Part shown: positions 1 to 7,359 of the stretch, one piece after another
How the letters are laid out: every line of letters starts with the position of its first letter
Position numbering within the stretch: the first letter of the stretch is position 1
Origin: Labilithrix sp.
GTDB taxonomy: Bacteria; Myxococcota_A; Polyangia; Polyangiales; Polyangiaceae
NCBI GenBank assembly: GCA_019637195.1
Contig: JAHBWA010000042.1
Span: 1 to 61,065, forward strand
DNA length: 61,065 bases
Direction: 5' to 3'
The notes under the pieces: model-generated
Told to the model about the DNA's origin: nothing
Database searches by the model: none
What the model saw: the letters and a program-made list of their open reading frames with translations, nothing else
Position numbers and translations under genes: made by a program

Positions 1-31
1 GTTGGTGAAAGCGGCGTCTGCCTCGGAAGAG

Positions 32-1036
32 TCAGGCGCCGTTGGCATTCCGTTGCCAACGCGCTGCTCGGCGCTGGGCGAACTTGTAGCTTTCGAGCCC
101 ATCGAGCACGGCTCGCACGTTGTCGCCGGTGCCCGGGATCAGGTGCGCGTAGCGCAGGGTCATGACTGGGGACGAGTGCCCGAGTAGCGCTTGGACGTGA
201 GCGAGGGGCACTCCCTGCGAGATGAGCCACGAGGCGTACGTGTGCCTCATGCCGTGCCTCGACGTGTGCTTGATCTTGGCTCGCTTGCACGCTCCGACCA
301 CGCGTCTGTAGAGCGCCTTCACGGACGGGATGTAGCTCCCAAACACGAGGTCCGTGTCGAGACACAACTGCCCGTGAGCTTGGCGCTTCTCCTTCAACGC
401 GGTGAGGGCCGCATCGAGCCGTTGTGAGACAGGCACCACACGAGGCTTGCCCGACTTGGTGCCCTTGAAGCCGGAGGCCACGCTGTTGCGATTCACGGAA
501 CGGGACAGCACAAGTTGTGCGGACTGAATGTCGCCCCACTGAAGAGCAAGCTGCTCACCCGATCTCGTGCCGCTGTCGGTTGCGAACAGCAGCAATGTGA
601 ACTCCTCGTGGTCCCTTGCGTGCGACAGCAAGGTGGCGTGCTCCTCGCGCGTCAGGAAGTCGGGGATGTCTGCCTGCGGGACCTTCACCTTCGGGAAATT
701 CGGAAGCGCCGAGAGTAGCTCCCACTCGACCGCGAGCTTCAGGAACACGCGCATGAACCCGAGGTACTCCGACTGCCCCTTCTCCTTCGTGACCTGCCTC
801 ACTCGCGCGAGGTAGTCGTCCAGCTTGGCTCGCGTGATCTGCTGGAGCTTCAGGCCGCCGAACATCGGCATCATGTGGTTCTTGATGGCGTTCCCAACCG
901 TGTATCGATGCGCCTCGGAGAGCGTCGGTAGATACCTGTCCGTGATCGGCCCTTCCACGAACGCCATGAACGTCATCGTTCCCCCCTTCGGATGGTTGGA
1001 CGGATCGAGCAGCTCGTTGCGACGCTTCTCCGTGCG
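32..1036 (-). pseudogene. Tyrosine recombinase/phage-type integrase, 5'-truncated
   Basis: Site-specific DNA recombinase of the lambda-integrase family. The catalytic set is visible in order: Arg in GTRSGEQLAL, HGMRH (His-x-x-Arg), LLGHSS (His) and the nucleophilic Tyr in LRYAH near the C-terminus. The preceding core-binding domain runs from about TFMAFVEGPITDRYLP. Integrase-like sequence upstream of the first internal ATG (976), including EKRRNELLDPSNHPKGGT, reads open to about 1036 and then becomes unrelated sequence that is antisense to a phosphoesterase. The N-terminal arm-type DNA-binding region is therefore missing. Translation could restart at the ATG at 976. It probably belonged to an integrated element whose tRNA scar lies near 3201. 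The family call is firm; whether the product is active is doubtful. Confidence 0.8.
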
Positions 1037-1037
1037 G

Positions 1038-1709
1038 TTCGACTGCCTCCTCCATGTCGGCGACTTCGGGGTCTGGCCTGATCCTCGGCGCGTCGACAAG
1101 GCGACACGACGGCATGACGGTGCCGGCGACTTCCCTCGGTGGTTCGAGACCAAGCGCGAGGCGCCGCGCAAGACGATCTTCATCAAGGGCAACCACGAGG
1201 ACTTCGTCTGGCTCGACGCACAACCGACGACCGATATCCTCCCGGGGCTTCACTACCTGCGGAACGGCGCGACGTTCGATCTCACCGATGACGATGGCGT
1301 GATTCGGATCGGCGGCGTCGGCGGATGCTACGGGCCGACCAACTACGAACGTCGATCGGCGAGCCTTCAGGGCTACTCAAAGCGCCACTACACGCAGGAC
1401 GAGATCGAGCGGCTAGCTCAGGTCGAAGGGATCGACGTGGTGCTCACGCACGACGCTCCGGCCGGCGTGACCTTTCCTCGGCATCGACAAGGTGATGGCT
1501 GGGTGAGCAATGCTCGCGGCCTCGACGTGCTCCTGGCCCGCGCCCGTCCTCGCGTCTGTTTCTTCGGTCACCACCACACGCGCGTCGACGCCGAAGTCTC
1601 CGGTGTCCGCTGCATCGGCCTCAACAAGGTGGCGCGCCCCGGAAACCTCGTCGCGTTCGAGATGACGGCCGGACGCCGAGACTGGCGACTCCTCGGAGAA
1701 TGGCCGTAG
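1038..1709 (+). pseudogene. Calcineurin-like metallophosphoesterase, 5'-truncated
   Basis: Metal-dependent phosphoesterase fragment. Motif II (LLHVGDFG) and motif III (GNHED) are present, followed by conserved histidines in LTHDAPAG and the C-terminal FFGHHHTRVD. Motif I (Asp-x-His), which supplies the first metal ligands and should lie about 30-40 residues before GDFG, is missing. Similarity starts at about 1038, exactly where the divergent integrase loses its own 5' end. The open frame continues upstream to 825, but that part is antisense integrase and not phosphoesterase. Substrate cannot be told; single-protein phosphoesterases of this class act on nucleotides or phosphoproteins. Probably non-functional because a metal-binding motif is absent. 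Confidence 0.72.
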
Positions 1710-1762
1710 AGCTAGCCGCTGCGAAGGAAATCTCAGAAAACCGAGCACATCCACGGCCGACC

Positions 1763-1800
1763 TTGCACTATTCGCGATTCGCGAATATAGAAACGGGGTG
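1763..1800 (+). promoter_or_regulatory. Sigma70-like promoter with palindromic operator; leaderless start
   Basis: A -35-like TTGCAC (1763-1768) is separated by exactly 17 bp from a -10-like TATAGA (1786-1791). The spacer holds a perfect 15-bp palindrome, TTCGCGATTCGCGAA (1771-1785). A start site 6-7 bp after the -10 would fall on the GTG at 1798, so the mRNA would be leaderless. No Shine-Dalgarno sequence precedes the GTG. The likely ligand of the palindrome is the HTH protein encoded immediately downstream (inference). Confidence 0.65.
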
Positions 1801-2307
1801 TCCCTGAAGCCGCAGGACGTGGTCGTCGCGCTCAAGCTGATGGCGCACCCGAACGCGGCCTGGTCGTATCCCAAGCTCGCCGTCGACCTCTCCATGAGCG
1901 CCTCCGAGGTCCACTCGTCCGTGCGGCGCGCCACGCGCTCGGGGCTGCTCCAGGACAACGATCGCCATACCCCGAACCGCAAGGCGCTCCTCGAATTCTT
2001 GGTGCACGGACTCAAGTACGTCTTCCCGGCGGAGCACGGTGGTCTGACGCGTGGCCTCCCAACGGCGCATGCGGCGCCCCCGCTACGCGACCAATTCGCC
2101 CCGAGCGACGAACCTCCGCCCGTCTGGGCCGACCCCGAAGGTACGGTCCGGGGCCAGGAACTCGAACCGCTCTACCGCTCCGTTCCGAAGGCGGCTCGCG
2201 CGGACAAGCAGCTCTACGAACTGTTGGCGCTCGTCGACGCAATCCGCAGTGGGCGCGCTCGTGAACGAGAGCTGGCGGTCAAGGAACTCCGGAGCCGACT
2301 CGGATGA
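1798..2307 (+). CDS. Winged-helix/MarR-like HTH protein, antitoxin-like partner of a nucleotidyltransferase
   Basis: A 169-residue protein with an N-terminal winged-helix region (residues ~5-55: alternating helices with SYPKLAVDLSMSASEVHSSVRRATRSGLL as the DNA-reading part, to be read as two adjoining segments). The rest is polar and Pro-rich, ending in a basic helix. It is followed with a 4-bp ATGA overlap by a nucleotidyltransferase, so the two are translated together. Regulator-plus-nucleotidyltransferase pairs resemble AbiEi/AbiEii-type toxin-antitoxin systems. The GTG start sits at the expected transcription start of a promoter carrying a palindrome, which fits autorepression. The start has no ribosome-binding site. 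The function is inferred from context; the HTH call is moderate. Confidence 0.7.
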   Translation: MSLKPQDVVVALKLMAHPNAAWSYPKLAVDLSMSASEVHSSVRRATRSGLLQDNDRHTPNRKALLEFLVHGLKYVFPAEHGGLTRGLPTAHAAPPLRDQFAPSDEPPPVWADPEGTVRGQELEPLYRSVPKAARADKQLYELLALVDAIRSGRARERELAVKELRSRLG

Positions 2308-3011
2308 CGGCCACGCCGGTGGAACTCGCTGCGCTCCGTACGGTCGCCGACCGGCTCGGTCCCATCCGCGAAGAGGTCGTCTTCGTCGGCGGGATGGTTC
2401 GCAGCCTCCTCATCTCCGATCCTGGAGCACCTCCCGCTCGGCCGACCGATGACATCGATGTCGTCGCCGCGATCAGCTCACAACCGGAGTATTACGCGCT
2501 CGCCGCGAGGCTTCGTGCACTCGGCTTCCGCGAGGACCACCGAGAGAAGGCGCCGCTCTGCCGATGGCTCATCGACGGACTCACCGTGGACGTCATGCCC
2601 GACCACGAGAACGTCCTCGGGTTCTCGAACCGCTGGTACCCCTCGGCGCGACTGACGGCGACCTGGCACGCGATCGGCGACGGTCCCACGCACCGCATCC
2701 GCGTCGTCGACGCTCCACACTTCGTCGCCACGAAGCTCGAAGCCTTTCGCGGACGCGCGGACGGCGACTTCTACCATCACGACATGGAGGACCTCCTGGC
2801 CGTCGTCGATGGACGCTCCGAGCTGCTCGACGAGCTGAAGGCGTCGCCGGAGAGCGTGCGGTCGTTCATCGCGCAGGAGTTCCAGCGTCTGCTGGATGAC
2901 GACGGATTCCGTGAGGCCATCCCCGGTCACCTGCCCGGCGACAAGGCGAGCCAGGCGCGCGTACCCATCGTCGAAGAGCGGCTCGCGGCCATCGCCGGCC
3001 TTCGCGTCTGA
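2304..3011 (+). CDS. Nucleotidyltransferase, AbiEii/toxin-like
   Basis: A 235-residue protein of the DNA polymerase beta-like nucleotidyltransferase fold. The glycine motif FVGGMVRSLL lies at residues ~33-42 and the metal-binding acidic motif PTDDIDVV at ~58-65; a further acidic position occurs in LTVDVMPD. The later FVATKLEAFRGR and HDMEDLLAVVDGR stretches are typical of the AbiEii/AbiGii-type family, where they contribute to nucleotide transfer. These enzymes transfer a nucleotide to tRNA or protein and are often toxins or phage-defence effectors. The gene overlaps the upstream HTH gene by ATGA. Given its place in a mobile-element remnant next to a tRNA scar, a defence or stabilisation role is likely but inferred. 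Confidence 0.78.
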   Translation: MTATPVELAALRTVADRLGPIREEVVFVGGMVRSLLISDPGAPPARPTDDIDVVAAISSQPEYYALAARLRALGFREDHREKAPLCRWLIDGLTVDVMPDHENVLGFSNRWYPSARLTATWHAIGDGPTHRIRVVDAPHFVATKLEAFRGRADGDFYHHDMEDLLAVVDGRSELLDELKASPESVRSFIAQEFQRLLDDDGFREAIPGHLPGDKASQARVPIVEERLAAIAGLRV

Positions 3012-3154
3012 CATCACGGCGCGCGACTTGACGCGCCGGGGGTATGCACGATTTTGCATCCCACTTTGGCGAAACGGGTGGATCGTCCGGGTAACGCCGT
3101 TCGTGGGATTTCTCGATGATCTCGACGCTGCGAAACGCGTCGTAACGCCCCGGA

Positions 3155-3202
3155 GGGCTTTGACACGGTAGGGGTCGTTGGTTCAACCCCAATCGCGCCC
3201 AC
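3155..3202 (+). tRNA. tRNA 3'-terminal fragment (T arm and acceptor strand), probable attachment scar
   Basis: A T arm is readable as stem GTTGG (3177-3181), loop TTCAACC (3182-3188) and stem CCAAT (3189-3193), followed by a 7-nt acceptor strand CGCGCCC and discriminator A at 3201. No D arm or matching 5' acceptor strand (GGGCGCG) occurs in the ~75 bp upstream, so only the 3' end is present. The amino acid identity cannot be assigned. A strong terminator follows at 3220. Integrases commonly recombine at the 3' ends of tRNA genes, leaving such copies. Confidence 0.55.
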
Positions 3203-3219
3203 AATTCGACCGCGAAAAC

Positions 3220-3254
3220 AACGGGATCCCGAGCGCTCAGCACGGGGTCCCGTT
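3220..3254 (+). terminator. Rho-independent terminator after the tRNA fragment
   Basis: A 12-bp stem, AACGGGATCCCG (3220-3231) against CGGGGTCCCGTT (3243-3254) with one T-G wobble, encloses an 11-nt loop and is followed by GCTCTTT. It starts 18 nt after the tRNA discriminator base, the usual place for a tRNA terminator. Confidence 0.65.
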
Positions 3255-3565
3255 GCTCTTTCGAAGTGTGTGCTTGCCCTCTGGGCACACGCCCGAGCAC
3301 ACAGATCGATTTCCCGCGAGGGCTTTGAACCGCCACGTCCCGCCTACGTGTGAGGTGGACGACGAAGAGTCCGCCCCGTCGAAGTCGAAGGCAACGTCGT
3401 TGCGGTCGTTGCGCCGTGCGATGGGGCGAGCTGCACGGCCGTGGACCGGGCGGTCTTCGACGAGATCGCGATGGAGTCGTCGGCGACGTGCGCGCCTTCG
3501 GGCTCTGTCGAGCGGCCGAGCTTGGCACCACCGCTCGCAGGTGCAATGGCGCCCCGTGCTCCGCG
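3255..3565. other. Gap without a recognisable gene
   Basis: About 310 bp between the tRNA terminator and the 3' end of the small membrane protein gene. Open frames exist on both strands, as expected for this GC content, but none gives a recognisable protein or a ribosome-binding site. I see no repeat or RNA gene here. Confidence 0.5.
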
Positions 3566-3853
3566 TTACCGCGGCTCTGCCGGTGTCAGGAACTGCCAAA
3601 TGACGAGAAACCAGAAGAACGCCGAGGATGCCAAGCCGAGCGCTGCGAGGACAAGTGCGACGGTTGCCCGGCCGGAAGCACCTGCGCGCAAGGCTCGCGT
3701 TGCCTTCCACAACGCGAAGGGAGCTGTCATCGGCGCACAGAACACCAGCGACGCAATGCCAAGTGCGAGCGCCCAGTTGGCGTCACGTCGCGCCGCTTCT
3801 GGTGCGTTGAGCGCCGGAGCCTGGGTAATTGGTGGCTCGTACGGGTTCGTCAT
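3566..3853 (-). CDS. Small two-TM membrane protein, DUF4190-like
   Basis: A 95-residue predicted inner-membrane protein. The N-terminal ~28 residues are polar and Pro-rich (MTNPYEPPITQAP), followed by two hydrophobic segments: ALALGIASLVFCAPMTAPFAL and, after a basic loop (WKATRALRAGASGRA), VALVLAALGLASSAFFWFLV (each to be read as one membrane helix). A Pro-rich tail followed by two helices with a Gly/Ala-rich loop is the layout of DUF4190-type proteins, which have no known activity. The start at 3853 is chosen because it begins the polar tail; an upstream extension to 3931 is possible but adds basic low-complexity sequence. No operon partner is evident. Confidence 0.6.
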   Translation of the reverse strand: MTNPYEPPITQAPALNAPEAARRDANWALALGIASLVFCAPMTAPFALWKATRALRAGASGRATVALVLAALGLASSAFFWFLVIWQFLTPAEPR

Positions 3854-4063
3854 CGGCCGGCGAGCGAAGCACATCAACGACTGCCGCAACCTGCGGTTCC
3901 GGAAGCGTGACGAAGCTGCTCGACCCCGCACGTGCGCCCGGACAGAAGCCGCTGAACGATCGAGACGAGCTGAGCGCGCGTGTTCCGGACTACGCCGTTC
4001 AGTCGCTCTCCAAACGGTGCGATGGTTCTCCGCACGGGCTGAGTGGTTGTATCGTGCGGGCCG

Positions 4064-4404
4064 ATGTCCGACATCGCACGGCTTCTCGATCAGCTGCCGC
4101 TATGGCCGTTGCTCTGCGGCTACCTCCTCCTCGCATTGGTGGCTGCCGTTGCCATGCGGAACGCGTTCGCGCGCTGCTCGTCGTTCAGGGGGCGCTGGAC
4201 ATCGCAGGCGTCAAGGCACAGCCGGTCCCCTTCGTGCGCTTCTCGCTCGACGATCGCGGGCTCGCGTTCACGCTCTACGTGACCGTTCGCGAGACCGCCG
4301 ATGGGGGACTCGTCCAACAGGAGCTCCGCAAGCGTGCGATCGAGCGCCTGCGCCACGACCAGATCGCGCTCGCGCCGGTCAACCCCTTCGCGAAGGGGAA
4401 ATGA
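4064..4404 (+). pseudogene. Remnant of an MscS-like mechanosensitive channel
   Basis: Two pieces in different frames resemble the ends of an MscS-family channel. From ATG 4064, MSDIARLLDQ followed by a hydrophobic helix (LWPLLCGYLLLALVAAVAM) reads to about 4170. From about 4168 in another frame, a stretch containing ALDIAGVKAQPVPFVRFSL, LAFTLYVTVRE and QQELRKRAIERLRHDQIAL reads to the stop at 4404. This matches the C-terminal alpha/beta domain of MscS proteins (PVPFVRF... then ELR..I...L...I). The pore helix and the central beta domain are absent, so an internal deletion plus frameshift has destroyed the gene. The assignment rests on motif resemblance. Confidence 0.42.
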
Positions 4405-4410
4405 CCGTGC

Positions 4411-5379
4411 TCAGCCGGCGAGGCCGTCCAGGAACCCGCGCGTCGGCACGAAGAACGTCGTTCCCGTCACGGCCCTCGAGACGTCGAGGATGCGGTCGTA
4501 GCTCCCCGGCGGATCGCCGATGAACATCCGCTCGAGCATCCGCTCGATCACCCAGAGCGCACGCGTGTAGCCGATGAAGTAGGTGCCGAACTCGCCCCGT
4601 CCGGGCCGCCCGAACGGCATGTTGTCGCGCAGGATGTCGTGCTCGACGCCGTCGGCGTCGACGATCGTCGTGAGCGTCTTGTGCGCCTTCTGTCCGTCGT
4701 GGACGTCCTCGAGCTCGACGTTGTCGAGCTTCGTGCGGCCGACCACACTCTCCTGCGCCGCCGTCGACAGCGCGTTCCACTTCTCGAGGTCGTGGAGGTA
4801 CTTCTGGACGACCACGTAGCTGCCGCCGCGATGCTCCGGATCCTCGTCGCCGACGATCGTGGAGGCGTGCACGTCGCTCCCGGCCGGGTTCGCCGTGCCG
4901 TCGACGAACCCGAGGAGGTCACGCGAGTCGAAGTAGCGAAAACCCACTACCTCGTCCACGACCGTCACGGCCTGGCCCAACGACGCGAGGAGCAGGCGCT
5001 CGAACTCGAAGCAGAAGTCACTCCGCTCGGCGCGGACGTGGAAGAGCAGGTCCCCCGGCGTGGCGACGGCCGCGTGCACCGAGCCGCGGACCTCGCGGAA
5101 GGGATGGAGCTCCTTTGGCGGCGGCCTGGGGGTCAGCCGCTCCCAGAGCTCCGCGCCGACGCCGACGTTGCACGAGAGATGCGCGTTCAGGTCGCGGAAG
5201 CCGACCGTCTTCACGAGATCGGTGACACCCGAGAGGACGTCCTTCACCTTCGCGAGGGCCTCGGCCGTATCGGGGACGGTGACCACGAGGAAGACGGCCG
5301 CGCGAGAGAGCGGCGCGTCGACGCTCTGCGGTTCGATCGGAACGCGCTGCCACGGATGATCCTCGGTCGAGTTCGCCAT
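4411..5379 (-). CDS. DyP-type heme peroxidase
   Basis: A 322-residue dye-decolorizing peroxidase that uses H2O2 to oxidise bulky substrates; length fits the bacterial B-type class. The signature GFVDGT is at residues 157-162 with the catalytic Asp160; His233 in KAHKT is the likely proximal heme ligand and Arg251 in ILRDNMPFG the distal arginine. C-terminal GTYFIGYTRALWVIERMLE is also typical. No signal peptide is seen, so it is cytoplasmic or encapsulin-loaded; no encapsulin gene is in the window. The start at 5379 (MANSTEDHPW) follows an AAAGGT-like ribosome-binding site; an extension to 5481 is unlike the family. It converges on the MscS remnant, with stops 6 bp apart. Confidence 0.9.
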   Translation of the reverse strand: MANSTEDHPWQRVPIEPQSVDAPLSRAAVFLVVTVPDTAEALAKVKDVLSGVTDLVKTVGFRDLNAHLSCNVGVGAELWERLTPRPPPKELHPFREVRGSVHAAVATPGDLLFHVRAERSDFCFEFERLLLASLGQAVTVVDEVVGFRYFDSRDLLGFVDGTANPAGSDVHASTIVGDEDPEHRGGSYVVVQKYLHDLEKWNALSTAAQESVVGRTKLDNVELEDVHDGQKAHKTLTTIVDADGVEHDILRDNMPFGRPGRGEFGTYFIGYTRALWVIERMLERMFIGDPPGSYDRILDVSRAVTGTTFFVPTRGFLDGLAG

Positions 5380-5536
5380 GCTGCTCGCTACCTTTTCTGG
5401 AGAAGAGCCGCTCCCCATTCGACCTGGCCACCGCGTTCGGCCACGGTCGTGGGTGGGCCACGACGCTGCTCCCCGGAGCACACCGCCCTCGAGTTGACGG
5501 CGATCGCGCGGAGCACGGGACGATACTATTCGAACG

Positions 5537-5762
5537 AACGTCGCCGGTGACGCCGAATCACCATTTCCGGTTCAGGCCGTCGACGAGATCGTCGAGCTCC
5601 TCGTGCGCGCCGCGAAGGCCGTCCCGGTCGATCGCCTTCGGGTCAACCCCGCCTGTGGGCTCGAGACGCGCGGATGGCTTGAGGTCGAGGGCGCGCTTCG
5701 AAACATGGGTCGAAGGAGCTCGCCGGGCCCGAAGAGAGCTCGCGCCAGGCGTCGTGCAGTGA
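5537..5762 (+). pseudogene. C-terminal remnant of a MetE-like cobalamin-independent methionine synthase
   Basis: Frame 2 reads VQAVDEIVELLVRAAKAVP, VDRLRVNPACGLETRGW and LEVEGALRNM up to about 5707. The sequence then continues one frame over as VEGARRARRELAPGVVQ with a stop at 5760-5762. Joined, this matches the very C-terminus of MetE/UROD-fold methionine synthases, where the Cys of NP(D/A)CGL is a zinc ligand. There is no upstream part: position 5537 and before is non-coding sequence next to the DyP gene. The gene therefore lost its 5' end and acquired a frameshift near 5708. The conserved zinc-ligand motif makes the family call credible. Confidence 0.55.
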
Positions 5763-5824
5763 GCGCGGCTTCGTCGATGTCGATCTCGCGCTCGGAGGCG
5801 AGCGCGAGGTCGGACGGCACCTCG

Positions 5825-7249
5825 TCAGCGCACCGAATATGGCTCGAGGAGCCGCAGGTTCTCGTCGATGACGACCTTCTTTCCCAGCGGCGGGAAGGCG
5901 CGCTGGGGGCAGGCTGTGCGCTCGCAGACCTTGCAACCGGCGCCGATCGGCGTCGGGACGGTCGGGTCTTCGAGATCGAGGCCGCGGGAGTACACGAGGC
6001 GACTCGCGTGGCGCACGTCGCAGCCGAGCGCGACCGAGAACGTCTTCGCCTGCGCTCTGTAACCGGAATGGCTTCGCGAGACGGTGCGAGCGACCCAAAG
6101 GTACGTGCGTCCGTCCGGCATCTGGGCCAGCTGACGGATGACGCGACCGGGCTGAGCGAACGCCGCGTAGACGTTCCACAGCGGACACGTGCCGCCGACC
6201 CGAGAAAAATGGAAGTCGCTCGCCGACTGGCGCTTCGAGATGTTCCCGGCGCGGTCGACGCGAATGAAGAAGAAAGGCACGCCGCGCGCGTCGGGACGCT
6301 GCAAGGTGCTCAGCCGATGGCACGTCGCCTCGAAGCCGACGCCGAAGCGCTCGCGCAGGAGATCGATGTCGTGGCGGAGGCGCGCGGCCGCTTCGAGGAA
6401 GAGTCCGTAGGGCATGAGCAGGGCGCCGGCGAAGTAGTTCGCGAGGCCGATACGCGCGAGCGAGCGGGCTTCGTCGCTGGTGAAGCTCGTCGCGAGGGCG
6501 ATCTGCTGGAGAGTGTCGTTCAGCTCGAGGAACGCGAGCTGAGTCGCCATCTGGAACGCTCGTCGCCCTGGCGTGAGGCGCGAGGCCAGCACCAGACGAC
6601 GCAAGCGCGGGTCGAATCGTCGATGGGCGGGGCTCGCGTCGGCGTTCTCCTCGCCGACGACGACCTGGACGCCGTGCTTTTCTGCCAGCCGCTCGGCGAG
6701 GCCGCTCGCCACGTCGCCCACGCGGAGGCGCGCTTCCGTGAAGATACGCTCCGCCGCCGTGTCGAGCTCGTCGATGTAGTTGTGTCGTGCGTGGAAGAAG
6801 TCGCGCACCTCTTCGAACGGCATGAGCGCGATGGTGGCCGGGAGCTGGCGCGCACCACCACCAACGAGATCGGCAAGCGCATCGGCGCGCTCCACGGCCT
6901 CGCGCAGGCGGCGGTGCATCGTCACGAGGGCGCGGCCGACGGCGGGCATACTCGTGGCGAGCTGACGCAGCTCCGACGGGGCGACGGCTTCCTCGGGAAC
7001 GGCGGCGCCGAGCGCCTCGCGAACGTCGGCGATGAGCCGCGCTTCATCTTCTTCCGAGAAGGCCTGCACGTCGACGCCGAACGTGGAGGCGATCTTCAAG
7101 AGGACGGGCACGGTCAGCGGCCGTTCATCGTTCTCGAGTTGGTTGTAGTAGCTCGCGGAGAGCCCGAGCGAGCGAGCCGCCTCCACTTGGCTGAGTCGAC
7201 GCTCCTCTCGCACCTTCCGGAGCCGTAAGCCCATGAACGTCTTCGCCAC
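5825..7249 (-). CDS. ScfR/RamB-type short-chain fatty acid-responsive transcriptional regulator
   Basis: A 474-residue regulator. An XRE-type helix-turn-helix covers residues ~8-62 (LRKVREERRLSQVEAARSLG, SASYYNQLENDERPLT). A long central region of the DUF955/IrrE-like type follows, and the C-terminus carries GAGCKVCERTACPQR, the Cys cluster of the ScfRs family. RamB, PrpR and ScfR proteins of this family bind acyl-CoA and control acetate, propionate and glyoxylate/methylcitrate genes. It is transcribed divergently from the mmsA-prpD operon, with GCAAAA repeats between them, so it most likely controls propionyl-CoA metabolism and itself. Length and domain order match the family; ligand and sign of control are inferred. 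Confidence 0.87.
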   Translation of the reverse strand: MAKTFMGLRLRKVREERRLSQVEAARSLGLSASYYNQLENDERPLTVPVLLKIASTFGVDVQAFSEEDEARLIADVREALGAAVPEEAVAPSELRQLATSMPAVGRALVTMHRRLREAVERADALADLVGGGARQLPATIALMPFEEVRDFFHARHNYIDELDTAAERIFTEARLRVGDVASGLAERLAEKHGVQVVVGEENADASPAHRRFDPRLRRLVLASRLTPGRRAFQMATQLAFLELNDTLQQIALATSFTSDEARSLARIGLANYFAGALLMPYGLFLEAAARLRHDIDLLRERFGVGFEATCHRLSTLQRPDARGVPFFFIRVDRAGNISKRQSASDFHFSRVGGTCPLWNVYAAFAQPGRVIRQLAQMPDGRTYLWVARTVSRSHSGYRAQAKTFSVALGCDVRHASRLVYSRGLDLEDPTVPTPIGAGCKVCERTACPQRAFPPLGKKVVIDENLRLLEPYSVR

Positions 7250-7258
7250 CTACCCATC

Positions 7259-7300
7259 TTCGCAAAATTTGCAGATTCGCAAAAGTGACCCGCAAAAGTC
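7259..7300. promoter_or_regulatory. Operator-like repeats between the ScfR regulator and mmsA
   Basis: The 110-bp divergent region holds three GCAAAA elements at 7262, 7279 and 7292. The first lies in a perfect palindrome GCAAAATTTGC (7262-7272); the second and third share GCAAAAGT(G/C). Members of the RamB/PrpR family recognise TTTGCAAA-like sites, so these fit binding sites for the adjacent regulator. No clear -10/-35 pair stands out. Confidence 0.55.
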
Positions 7301-7359
7301 CGCATTTTCAGGCGTTGCCGAACGAATTCATCTGCGTAATGTGCGAACGAAGAGGTCGC

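Noticed and set aside
3014..3202. Minus-strand ORF of 62 codons beginning MGAIGVEPTTPTVSK.
   Set aside because: It is the antisense of the tRNA 3' fragment; such peptides are common spurious translations of tRNA genes.
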